DNA of 49,545 nucleotides from Caldilineaceae bacterium (GTDB taxonomy: Bacteria > Chloroflexota > Anaerolineae > Caldilineales > Caldilineaceae), in assembly GCA_020433455.1 (NCBI GenBank), contig JAGRCP010000142.1:1-49545 (forward strand), read 5' to 3'. Below, piece after piece: positions 18,186-26,211 of the stretch (the first letter of the stretch is position 1; every line of letters begins with the position of its first letter). Below the pieces are notes generated by a model. It did not search any database and was not told the origin of the DNA. It worked only from the letters and a program-made list of their open reading frames with translations. The translations under genes and the position numbers were made by a program.

Positions 18186-18495
18186 TATGGCAGGAGCAAA
18201 GCGGGCCGCTACGCCTGCCGGCCTGACGAAGAAAGCTGGTCACCGCGGATGCGCATGACTGTAGGCGCAGTTTTCCGATGGCATCGGGAATCGCGTACCG
18301 GGTGACCAGCGGCCGCTCAATGAACTCTATGCCGATTTATCCCTGATCGGCGATGCGTTTTCTCACGCCGTTTGTATCTACTCGGTAAAGTGCGCAAAAT
18401 TGACCAACGCACTTCCGATCTTCTTTATAACCTCGCGTAAGCATTGGTCCTCCCGCACGACAAATTTCCCCAAAAGTCCGTCGTTACGTTTCCCG
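18186..18495. other. Intergenic stretch with nested inverted repeats, possible structured RNA
   Basis: GCTGGTCACC at 18235-18244 pairs with GGTGACCAGC at 18301-18310. The enclosed 56 nt contain a smaller hairpin, CCGATGGCATCGG (18275-18287). Two near-palindromes, AGCGGGCCGCT (18200-18210) and AGCGGCCGCT (18308-18317), sit at the arms. The layout could fold as a multi-branched RNA or represent a small degraded repeat element. No protein-coding sense was found. It lies upstream of the copper regulator promoter. Confidence 0.45.
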
Positions 18496-18496
18496 C

Positions 18497-18527
18497 TTGA
18501 CTTGTAGCTGACTACAAGGTTTATACT
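18497..18527 (+). promoter_or_regulatory. MerR-type promoter/operator with 19-bp spacer
   Basis: The -35 TTGACT (18497-18502) and -10 TATACT (18522-18527) are separated by 19 bp. This over-long spacer is typical of promoters that MerR-family activators untwist. Within the spacer lies a perfect dyad, CTTGTAG (18501-18507) and CTACAAG (18512-18518). It precedes the merR-like gene and presumably drives the regulator and the copper genes together. Confidence 0.85.
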
Positions 18528-18595
18528 GTTTGGCGTAGAAGTCAACAGACACGCGCCAAGCGAGAGCGAGCGCCGTTTTGAAAGGCGGGAATATC

Positions 18596-19018
18596 ATGCA
18601 AAGCCTGACCCGAGGAAAACTTGCCAAAATCGCGGGCGTGAATTCAGAGACGCTGCGCTATTACGAACAGCGCGGGCTGTTGCCGGATCCGCCGCGCGGG
18701 GAGTCGGGCTACAGGCTCTATCCCCAGGAATCTGTTGACCGCCTGCGTTTCATCAAGGGCGCGCAGGAACTCGGCTTCACGCTGGACGAGGTGAAGGAGC
18801 TGCTCCTTCTGCGCGTCAATGAAGACGCGGACAAGGGTGACGTCCGGCTGCGCGCGCAGCGGAAAGTGGCACAGATCGAGCAGAAGATCCAGGCGCTCCA
18901 GTGTATGCGCGACGCATTGGCGCAGTTGATCCACGAGTGCAGCGGAGAAGGTCCCACCAGCGATTGCCCGATTTTGGAGGCCATGGAAAACCATACGTTT
19001 TACCCCACAACCCCCTGA
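18596..19018 (+). CDS. MerR-family metal-responsive transcriptional regulator
   Basis: I chose ATG 18596 (140 residues), because AAAGGCGGGA lies just upstream and the protein then starts at the family position MQSLTRGKLAKIAGVNSETLRYYE. It has a winged helix (residues 1-70), then a dimerisation helix and a metal loop with Cys115 and Cys124. Their spacing of 9 matches MerR/ZntR/PbrR (CueR has 8). The usual Cys near residue 79-82 is absent (Asp79), which favours a monovalent or otherwise atypical metal. Downstream genes point to copper or silver. The promoter with a 19-bp spacer sits 70 bp upstream, so autoregulation plus activation of the downstream oxidase and ATPase is likely. Confidence 0.88.
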   Translation: MQSLTRGKLAKIAGVNSETLRYYEQRGLLPDPPRGESGYRLYPQESVDRLRFIKGAQELGFTLDEVKELLLLRVNEDADKGDVRLRAQRKVAQIEQKIQALQCMRDALAQLIHECSGEGPTSDCPILEAMENHTFYPTTP

Positions 19019-19063
19019 CCAATTACCCTCTTTTCTGACCGACCGCGGAGGATCGCCACATTG

Positions 19064-20737
19064 ATGCAACCCATCGATTTTAACTCTTCTGAGCAGAGCC
19101 GCCGATTGCCCATGGATCGACGCACCTTTCTTCAACTGGCCGGTTGGTCCCTGATGTCAGCCGGCTTCGTCGCCTGCAGCGCCCCCCAACCGCTCTCCCC
19201 GCCCGCGGCGGCAGAGGAAGCGGCTTCGACGACGTCTGAGCCCGATCTCGAACTCACCCTGACGGCCGCCCCGGCGACGGCCACGATCCTGCCGGGCGCG
19301 GAGACGAACGTCTGGCGCTATACCGGCGAGGTGCTTGAGGGCGATCCCGCCGCGCTCCAGACGCTGGAAGGCTCCTATCTGGGACCGGTTCTGCGCCTGC
19401 GCCAAGGGCAGCGGGTGCGCATCCATTTCATCAACGACTTGCCGGAAGCGAGCATCATCCACTGGCATGGGCTCATCGTGCCGGAGGAGATGGACGGACA
19501 CCCGCGCTATGTTGTGGAGCCGGGCGAACGCTACGTCTATGACTTTACCGTCAACAATCAGGCCGGGACGTATTGGTATCATCCTCATCCCCATGGGCGA
19601 ACCGGGCCGCAGGTGTGGATGGGGCTGGCGGGCCTCCTGATCGTGAGCGATGAGGAAGAGGCCGCGCTTGACCTGCCGGACGGCGATTATGATCTGCCCC
19701 TGGTCATTCAGGACCGTCAGTTCGATGATCAACAGCAGTTTGTCTATGGCGGAGCAGCCATGGGCGGCGGCATGATGGGCGGCATGAATCACGGCGGGAT
19801 GGGCGGCATGATGGGCGGTAATTCCGCTGCCGGCGGCGTCGACATGATGACAAGCATGATGGGGCAACTGGGCGACCGGATTCTCGTCAACGGCCAGGCG
19901 GATTTTCAGGCTTCAGTCGCCACACGGGCCTATCGCCTGCGCCTGCTCAACGGCTCGAACTCGCGCATCTACAAGCTCGCCTGGGATGACGGGACGCCGC
20001 TGACGGTCATCGGCGCTGACGGCGGGCTGCTGGAACGCCCGGTGGAAAAGCCCTACATCACGCTGGCGCCTGCACAGCGGGCGGATCTCTGGGTTGACTT
20101 CAGCGGGGACGCGCCGGGCGTCCAGCGGCAGTTGGTCAGCCTGGCCTTTTCAGGCGTCGAGATGGGCGGCATGATGGAGACCAATCCGCTGCACCAGGGC
20201 GCGCCCTTCTCCGTCATGACCGTACACGTTGACCGCCAGGAGGCCGAAACCCGCACATTGCCGGAACGTTTGGCAACGCCGGCGGCGCTTGACCCGGCCC
20301 AGGCGACGAATGCCGACGCGCCCCGCCAATCTGAACTCTACATGCAGAATATGCTCTGGACGATCAACGGCCGTGAGTTCGAGATGGACGCGGTGGCCCA
20401 GGATGAAGAGGTGATCCTGAATCAACCGATGCTGTGGGAATTTGTCAATCTGCCCGGACGGGGCATGATGGCGGATTTCATGGCGCATCCCATGCACATT
20501 CACGGCGTCCACTTCCAGGTCATTGATCGTCAGGTTGATCCGGCCTACAGTGAAGGGTGGGACTCTCTGAGCGAGGGGCAGGTGGATGAGGGGCTGCGGG
20601 ATACCGTGTTGGTCATGCCGGGGGAACGGGTACGGCTGTTGATGCAATTCACAGAACCGGGGCTCTTCCTCTATCACTGCCACCTGCTGGAACACGAGGA
20701 CCTCTCCATGATGCGTAATTTCCGCGTGAACGCGTAG
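19064..20737 (+). CDS. Tat-exported multicopper oxidase (CueO/CopA-like)
   Basis: The protein has about 557 residues, with the start at ATG 19064 after GGAGGA; an adjacent TTG at 19061 is possible. The N-terminus has a twin-arginine signal MDRRTFLQLAGW and a lipobox-like GFVAC (Cys38), so it may be a Tat lipoprotein outside the membrane. Copper ligands lie in IIHWHGL, TYWYHPHPHG, HPMHIHGVHF and LYHCHLLEHEDLSMM, the four His-rich blocks of the T1 and trinuclear sites. A Met/Gly/His-rich insertion (MGGGMMGGMNHGG..., nt ~19757-19865) resembles the Met-rich substrate region of CueO. It probably oxidises Cu(I) to Cu(II). It follows the MerR gene by 45 bp and precedes the CopB-type ATPase. Confidence 0.93.
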   Translation: MQPIDFNSSEQSRRLPMDRRTFLQLAGWSLMSAGFVACSAPQPLSPPAAAEEAASTTSEPDLELTLTAAPATATILPGAETNVWRYTGEVLEGDPAALQTLEGSYLGPVLRLRQGQRVRIHFINDLPEASIIHWHGLIVPEEMDGHPRYVVEPGERYVYDFTVNNQAGTYWYHPHPHGRTGPQVWMGLAGLLIVSDEEEAALDLPDGDYDLPLVIQDRQFDDQQQFVYGGAAMGGGMMGGMNHGGMGGMMGGNSAAGGVDMMTSMMGQLGDRILVNGQADFQASVATRAYRLRLLNGSNSRIYKLAWDDGTPLTVIGADGGLLERPVEKPYITLAPAQRADLWVDFSGDAPGVQRQLVSLAFSGVEMGGMMETNPLHQGAPFSVMTVHVDRQEAETRTLPERLATPAALDPAQATNADAPRQSELYMQNMLWTINGREFEMDAVAQDEEVILNQPMLWEFVNLPGRGMMADFMAHPMHIHGVHFQVIDRQVDPAYSEGWDSLSEGQVDEGLRDTVLVMPGERVRLLMQFTEPGLFLYHCHLLEHEDLSMMRNFRVNA

Positions 20738-20750
20738 CAGGAAGCTCGAC

Positions 20751-20786
20751 ATGCGGCAGGGTGCGGGCGCCCGCACCCTGCCGCAT
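20751..20786. terminator. 36-bp perfect palindrome between the oxidase and ATPase genes
   Basis: Bases 20751-20786 are perfectly self-complementary about 20768/20769; the left half begins ATGCGGCAGGGTGC. It starts 13 bp after the oxidase stop and is followed by AAAA rather than a T-tract. In RNA it would form an extremely stable GC-rich hairpin. It could act as a partial terminator or as mRNA 3'-end protection, making oxidase output exceed ATPase output. Confidence 0.6.
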
Positions 20787-20826
20787 AAAACCCGATGGAC
20801 GGACCAATTGAACAGGAGCGCCGACA

Positions 20827-22053
20827 ATGCAGACGGACCACAGCGGACACGACAGCGCGCAACACCCGACCGATCACGACACGATGGACCATGGAAGCAT
20901 GGACCACAGCAAGATGGGGCGCGGGGATATGGGCCATGGCGATATGGATCACGGGGATATGGGCCATGGCGGCATGGATCACACCGGCCACGAGATCATG
21001 TTCCGCAACCGCTTCTGGGTCTGTCTGGTCCTGAGCATCCCGGTCATCATCTACAGTCCAACGGTCCAGGGCTGGTTCGGCTACACCGCGCCCGCCTTCC
21101 CCGGCAGCGGCCTGATCGTGCCGCTTCTCTCCACCGTTATCTTCTTCTACGGCGGCCTGCCCTTCCTGCAGATGGCGAAGAGCGAACTGCAAACAGGCGG
21201 CCCGGCCATGATGTCCCTCATCTCGCTGGCCATTACCGTCGCGTACGTCTACAGCATGGCGGGGCTCTTCTTCCGCTTTGGCGATGATTTCTTCTGGGAA
21301 CTGGTCAGCCTGGTTGACATTATGCTGCTGGGCCATTGGATCGAAATGCGCAGCGTGCGTCAGGCGTCGGGGTCGTTGGATGCATTGGCCAGGCTATTGC
21401 CCGACACGGCCGAGGTCATCCTGCCCGACGGCAAGACGGAAGAGCACCCCGTCAGCCGCCTGCAAACGGATCAGCTCGTCCTGGTGCGCCCCGGCGCGGG
21501 CATTCCCGCCGACGGCGTGGTCAGCGACGGCAGCTCTGAGGTCGATGAGTCCATGGTGACGGGCGAATCAAGACCGGTGGCCAAGGAAGAGGGCTCCAAG
21601 GTGGTCGCGGGCACGGTCAACTCGGGGAACGGCAGCCTGCGGGTGAAGATTACCGCGGTCGGCGAGGAGACGGCTCTGTCGGGGATTATGCGGCTGGTCA
21701 AGGAGGCGCAACAGAGCAAGTCGCCCACCCAGCTGTTGGCCAATCGGGCCGCGTCGTTTCTCTTTTACGCCGCTGTCACCGTGGCGCTGATTGCGGGCAT
21801 TGCGTGGACAATCCATGACGGCGGCGTCACGCCCAGGGTGATCTCGACCGTGGTCTCCGTGCTGGTCATCGCCTGTCCCCACGCGTTGGGGCTGGCGGTC
21901 CCGCTGGTCGTCGCCAATACCACCGGACTGGGCGCACAAAACGGCATCCTGATCCGCAACCGTCAGGCGATTGAAACAGCCCGAAAGCTGGATGTGATCG
22001 TCTTCGACAAGACGGGCACGCTGACCGAAGGCAAGTTCGCGTCCCTGGCGTAA
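20827..22053 (+). pseudogene. CopB-type copper P1B-ATPase, truncated after the phosphorylation motif
   Basis: The open frame has 408 codons, whereas CopB-type ATPases have ~650-700. The N-terminus is a His/Met/Asp-rich metal-binding tail (repeats of MDH, MGHGD). Membrane helices follow, then the actuator motif VTGES, the CPH motif of CopB ([13 protein letters not shown], not CPC) and DKTGTLTEG. The frame then ends KFASLA, so the nucleotide-binding domain and the last two helices are missing and ATP cannot be used. The break is at about 22040. The next ~110 bp lead into an unrelated restriction-modification pair. The missing half is not found elsewhere in the window. Confidence 0.85.
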
Positions 22054-22075
22054 TATTTGCATCCTCGGAAAAATT

Positions 22076-22092
22076 GAGAGTAGCAGGCTCTC
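22076..22092. promoter_or_regulatory. Short dyad upstream of the restriction-modification genes
   Basis: GAGAG (22076-22080) faces CTCTC across 7 nt in the 110-bp leader of the endonuclease gene, followed by a TAAAAT box (~22104-22109). It could be an operator or an early hairpin controlling restriction-modification expression. No C-protein gene accompanies it. Confidence 0.3.
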
Positions 22093-22163
22093 GACTTTTC
22101 TGCTAAAATCGTCATGCACAAATGTTCTGAAATTTTCAGCCGCCAAAACGATGAAGGCCAATC

Positions 22164-23126
22164 ATGCCGGTCAACTCGAATAAGCCAGAGAGATGGAAAG
22201 CGGATGTAGCTCAATCGGTTGACTTTTACAACGAGTGGTTCATGAGTTTTGCTCCAGACACATATCGGAATACGCGCCTGAGGACGACCGAACAAGTTCT
22301 GGAGGCGTTCAAGTTGACAGAGAACCTGACAAATATCGGCCCAAAGGTTTTAAAAGCGCACCCATCGATTGTTGAAATTTTGCGAATGTCAACCGCTCCG
22401 CCAATCGCGCGCGATCGCCTAATCGGCTTATCAGGAGTTTCTTCGACTGTCATCCGTAACATGGAGCTGAATAACCGTCTTCCCCCAAGCCTGGATGATG
22501 CGGACATAGATGCGGCGTTAGAAAAAATTGGCTACGTGATCAGCAGACTGCTGGATCGAGATATCTTCACATGGTCAAACAAAGACAAAGATGCTTCACA
22601 AGATATTGTATACAGAGCCGCAACAGTTATTGCGGATAGGCTATGTGGTGCAATAGCAAATCCGATTATCCGAAATGCCCAAGAACAGCGTCAGCTTGCT
22701 ACAATTGAAAGATGGTTAAACGAGCGGGGATATAATCTTCTTGAGGCAAGTGACAGAGTAGCCTTTGATTCGATCCCGGCGGGATCGTTTACATTTCGTC
22801 TCAATATCCCGATCCAACAAAAAGGACGCGATCAGCAAGTGAATATTCCTATCGACGCAGTTGTTATGCCCCAAAATGCTCAGGCCGGCGAAAAGCCCCT
22901 ATTGATTGAAGCAAAATCTGCTGGTGATTTTACAAACACAAACAAGAGGCGCAAGGAAGAGGCGGTAAAAGTCAGTCAGCTACGACACACCTATGGGCAG
23001 GATGTCCATTTCGTTCTCTTTCTCTGCGGGTACTTTGATAGCGGATACTTGGGGTATGAAGCTGCAGAAGGAATTGACTGGGTTTGGGAGCATCGCCTTG
23101 AAGATCTAGCCGAATTCGGGTTATAG
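22164..23126 (+). CDS. XamI-family type II restriction endonuclease
   Basis: The protein has 320 residues and starts at ATG 22164 after AAGG. Family-typical stretches are FYNEWFMSFAPDTYRNTR, STAPPIARDRLIGLSG, VIADRLCGAIANPIIRNAQE, and the PD-(D/E)XK-like core with IPIDAVV, then PLLIEAKSAGDFTN. XamI recognises GTCGAC, a SalI isoschizomer, so that specificity is expected. The stop is 1 nt before the methylase ATG. Base composition is clearly lower in GC than the copper genes it replaces, consistent with horizontal arrival. Confidence 0.88.
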   Translation: MPVNSNKPERWKADVAQSVDFYNEWFMSFAPDTYRNTRLRTTEQVLEAFKLTENLTNIGPKVLKAHPSIVEILRMSTAPPIARDRLIGLSGVSSTVIRNMELNNRLPPSLDDADIDAALEKIGYVISRLLDRDIFTWSNKDKDASQDIVYRAATVIADRLCGAIANPIIRNAQEQRQLATIERWLNERGYNLLEASDRVAFDSIPAGSFTFRLNIPIQQKGRDQQVNIPIDAVVMPQNAQAGEKPLLIEAKSAGDFTNTNKRRKEEAVKVSQLRHTYGQDVHFVLFLCGYFDSGYLGYEAAEGIDWVWEHRLEDLAEFGL

Positions 23127-23127
23127 A

Positions 23128-24720
23128 ATGATCGTAACAGACGTTGATACCGAGACATTGGAACAAAAAAGGATACAGTTACAAGCAAGGCTGGATCAAG
23201 CAAAAACGCCCAAAGAGCGTAATGTTATGGGCCAATTTGCTACTCCCCCACAATTAGCTTTAGAGATAGCGCACGCAACGAAAAACTTATTCTCCTCGTC
23301 AGATAAGGTGCGATTCTTAGACCCTGCGTTTGGAACCGGCGCTTTTTATGGAGCGCTGTTAAAAATCTTTCCGGCTCAACAGATTGATTGGGCTTTAGGC
23401 TATGAAGTCGATCCGCATTATGGGACAGCTGCCAAAAGCCTGTGGTCTAGTGCCAACTTGCAGCTTGAGCTGAAAGACTTTACCCAGGCTCAGCCGCCAT
23501 CTGAAAATTCAAGTAAGGCAAATATATTAATTTGCAACCCCCCTTATGTTCGGCATCATCACTTATCGCCCGACGTCAAAAAGCGTCTAAGGAAGATCAC
23601 ATATCAAACAACAGGCATTCAGTTAAGCGGGTTATCCGGCCTATATTGCTATTTTCTTCTGCTCACCCATAAATGGCTTGCAGATGACGGAGTTGCGTGC
23701 TGGCTGATTCCCGGCGAGTTTATGGACGTAGCCTATGGACGTCAAGTAAAAGAGTATCTGCTTTCCAATGTGGATTTAATCCGTGTTCACCGCTTTAATC
23801 CATCCGGATCGAAGTTCGACGATGCGCTTGTATCATCAGCCGTTCTGTGGTTTAGAAAGCCGGCACAGCATAATAACCAACAGAAAGCTCAATTCAGCTT
23901 TGGCGACTCATTAGAATTGCCTGACGTTGTAAAATCTATCAACCTTAGTTCCCTATCATCAAAACAAAAGTGGTCAAAGCTAACCGCTGCTCCAAAAAAC
24001 CGAATAGAAACCGGTGACGAAAAAGAGGCGTCTCTTCGATTCTCTGACCTATTCGAGATCAAGCGCGGAATTGCCACCGGCGCTAACAAATTTTTTATAT
24101 TAACCCCTGAGCAAGCGCAAAATTTTGATCTACCCGACTCATTTCTGACCCCAATCCTTCCGAGCCCCAGGTTTGTCTCCGCGGACGAAATACAAGCCGA
24201 CTCAAATGGGCTGCCGGTGATTGAGAAACGCCTCTTTCTGCTCAATTGCGCTCTGCCGGAACAAGTCATTCGCAGAGAACAACCCGCTTTATGGAAATAT
24301 TTACAATCAGGTATCGAGCAAAATATCCATAACCGTTATCTCTGTCGTCACCGTAACCCCTGGTATACGCAAGATAAGCGTGCTCCGGCTCCTTTATTGT
24401 GTACGTATATGGGCAGAAACGAACAGCCGTTCCGATTCATTTTCAATCATTCACAAGCCATTACGGCGAACGTATATTTGATGCTCTATCCCAAAGATGT
24501 GCTGCAAAGGTATATTAATGAGGATGCGAGCCTGATGCGAGAAATTTGGAAATTGATTCGTCAAATCGAGCCAAACAACTTCATCGCAGAGGGACGCGTA
24601 TACGGGGGAGGTCTACATAAGCTGGAGCCCAGGGAACTCAGCAACGTCTCCATTGAAAGTATTAGAAATGTTCTGCCTGATTTATCCCTCAATCAAACGC
24701 GGCAAATGTCGCTATTTTAG
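23128..24720 (+). CDS. N6-adenine DNA methyltransferase, partner of the XamI-type endonuclease
   Basis: This 530-residue protein belongs to the Eco57I/TaqI-like class of class I methylases. The SAM-binding motif is LDPAFGTGAF (~residues 68-77), and the catalytic NPPY sits in ICNPPYVRHHH. GQFATPPQLA near the N-terminus and WLIPGEFMDVAYG after the catalytic block are typical of M.SalI/M.XamI-like enzymes. The C-terminal ~250 residues form the target-recognition domain (YGGGLHKLEPREL at the end). It protects host GTCGAC sites by adenine methylation, if the endonuclease call is right. It is co-transcribed with the nuclease (1-nt gap). Confidence 0.88.
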   Translation: MIVTDVDTETLEQKRIQLQARLDQAKTPKERNVMGQFATPPQLALEIAHATKNLFSSSDKVRFLDPAFGTGAFYGALLKIFPAQQIDWALGYEVDPHYGTAAKSLWSSANLQLELKDFTQAQPPSENSSKANILICNPPYVRHHHLSPDVKKRLRKITYQTTGIQLSGLSGLYCYFLLLTHKWLADDGVACWLIPGEFMDVAYGRQVKEYLLSNVDLIRVHRFNPSGSKFDDALVSSAVLWFRKPAQHNNQQKAQFSFGDSLELPDVVKSINLSSLSSKQKWSKLTAAPKNRIETGDEKEASLRFSDLFEIKRGIATGANKFFILTPEQAQNFDLPDSFLTPILPSPRFVSADEIQADSNGLPVIEKRLFLLNCALPEQVIRREQPALWKYLQSGIEQNIHNRYLCRHRNPWYTQDKRAPAPLLCTYMGRNEQPFRFIFNHSQAITANVYLMLYPKDVLQRYINEDASLMREIWKLIRQIEPNNFIAEGRVYGGGLHKLEPRELSNVSIESIRNVLPDLSLNQTRQMSLF

Positions 24721-25041
24721 CGATGCGCAGATGCCTGAGAAGGACCTTCACGTTTTTATCGGCGCCGTACGGCGCCGCTGGCCTATTCCCGGAATGCTTC
24801 TGTAAGCGCAGCATACTCATCCCCGGCGTGAAATGCTCCCTGCGTTTTTCACGCGATTGCTTTTGCCCCTCGCCTTTTCTATAATGCCTGCACGATAATG
24901 CCGATATGTCGGCGCGCTCTCTCCATTACCCAATCGCCGGCAGACTGCGTCCGTCAGTAAAATCGAAACGTCATCGCACGCCCGATTTCGGCGATTTTCT
25001 CCAGGGAGTGCGTCAGGTTTGCTTTACGAGCAGAGATAACC
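24721..25041. other. Intergenic region with palindrome 24761-24776 and promoter of the EAD genes
   Basis: Right after the methylase stop lies a perfect 16-bp palindrome, GGCGCCGTACGGCGCC (24761-24776). It may be a terminator-like hairpin, though no T-tract follows. Further on are the promoter described separately and a small dyad, GCCGATATGTCGGC (~24899-24912). No coding sequence is seen before ATG 25042. Confidence 0.55.
24857..24885 (+). promoter_or_regulatory. Candidate sigma-70 promoter of the EAD1-trypsin gene
   Basis: TTGCTT (24857-24862), 17 bp spacing, then a perfect TATAAT (24880-24885). The 150-bp leader that follows contains the dyad GCCGA-TATG-TCGGC, a possible operator. The call is from consensus matching only. 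Confidence 0.45.
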
Positions 25042-26139
25042 ATGTCCCGCCTGAATCCCCAATCGCAAAATTTCGGCCGCCTGACCGGCCAACAGAGAAA
25101 AGAGCTGACAGAGCTGCTGCAAGACGCCTTCAGCCTGAGCGGCCTGGATCGCATGCTGGTCCAACAGCTGAACCTGCGCAGCCGCGAAGAGTGGGCATTG
25201 GGCAATGATCTGCAAACGATTGTTTATCTCGTTATCGACAAAGCTGAGCAGCGCAGCCTGACCGCGGAGTTGCTGGCCGGCGCGCGTGCAGAACGACCTT
25301 CCCATGTAGGGCTCTTTCAATTTGCCCAGCAGTTTGATGCAGCCCCGTCTTCGGTCAAAGCGGAGAGAGTCGTACGCACCCATCTGGGCTTTTTAGACCC
25401 GGAAGTCTGGATGCCGGCCTTCATGGCGCGCCTGGGACAGGTTTGCAGAGTCGAGGTGCGCAATGGGGGGGCACGCGGAACCGGTTTTCTAATCGGGCCG
25501 GATTTGGTGCTGACCAATTATCATGTTGTCGCGGATCTGATAAGGGGCGAGCTTGCCCCGTCATTTGTGGAGATGCGCTTCGATCTGCCGGCCGGCATGG
25601 CCGGCGTCCTCTGTCCTCTGGCCGCCGAGAATTGGCTGGCCGCTGCATCAGGCGGCGAATCAGACGCCTTCGCCCATGCCACGCCGGATCACCTGGATTT
25701 CGCGCTTTTACGTCTGGAGCGGATGGTCGGCGATGAAATCATTGACGCGAGTGAGGGAACCCGCCGCGGCTGGATTCCCCTGCCTCCGGACAAGCCGCCC
25801 ATGCAGCCGGGAGAACCGCTTCTCATGTTGGGCTATCCGGCAGGCGGCACGCTCAAGCTTTCGTTGGATACCAGCGCGCTTATGGAAATGAACCCCCAGG
25901 GCGCCCGCATCCGCTATCGCACCAACAGCGAGCCCGGTTCTTCCGGCTCGCCCTGCTTCAGCCTGGATTGGCGATTGCTGGCACTCCATCAGGCGGGCGA
26001 TCCCGCTACGCCTCCCCGCTTCAACCAAGGCATTCCGATTTCCGCTATTCGTGCGTACTTACACTCTCTTCTGCAAGATAACAACCTGCCCCCCTGGCGC
26101 AAAAGCGTTCTTTCCCGACTGCTCGACAGTTCCAACTGA
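25042..26139 (+). CDS. EAD1-trypsin-like serine peptidase (conflict-system effector)
   Basis: The protein has 365 residues. Residues ~10-95 match effector-associated domain 1: LTGQQRKELTELLQDAFSL, LNLRSREEWALG, LVIDKAEQRSLTAELLAGAR. Residues ~125-345 are a trypsin-fold peptidase with His161 (LVLTNYHVV), Asp219 (HLDFALLRL) and nucleophile Ser301 (EPGSSGSPCF). There is no signal peptide, so it acts in the cytosol. EAD domains are described as homotypic adaptors that link effectors to STAND NTPases, and the next gene is an EAD1-STAND NTPase. I infer that the NTPase senses a threat and activates this protease. Confidence 0.85.
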   Translation: MSRLNPQSQNFGRLTGQQRKELTELLQDAFSLSGLDRMLVQQLNLRSREEWALGNDLQTIVYLVIDKAEQRSLTAELLAGARAERPSHVGLFQFAQQFDAAPSSVKAERVVRTHLGFLDPEVWMPAFMARLGQVCRVEVRNGGARGTGFLIGPDLVLTNYHVVADLIRGELAPSFVEMRFDLPAGMAGVLCPLAAENWLAAASGGESDAFAHATPDHLDFALLRLERMVGDEIIDASEGTRRGWIPLPPDKPPMQPGEPLLMLGYPAGGTLKLSLDTSALMEMNPQGARIRYRTNSEPGSSGSPCFSLDWRLLALHQAGDPATPPRFNQGIPISAIRAYLHSLLQDNNLPPWRKSVLSRLLDSSN

Positions 26140-26211
26140 ACAGTTATAATCAGCACAACTGAATAAGCGCGTTTTCGACCTCGACAGCACAGACACCTTT
26201 ACATAGACACC

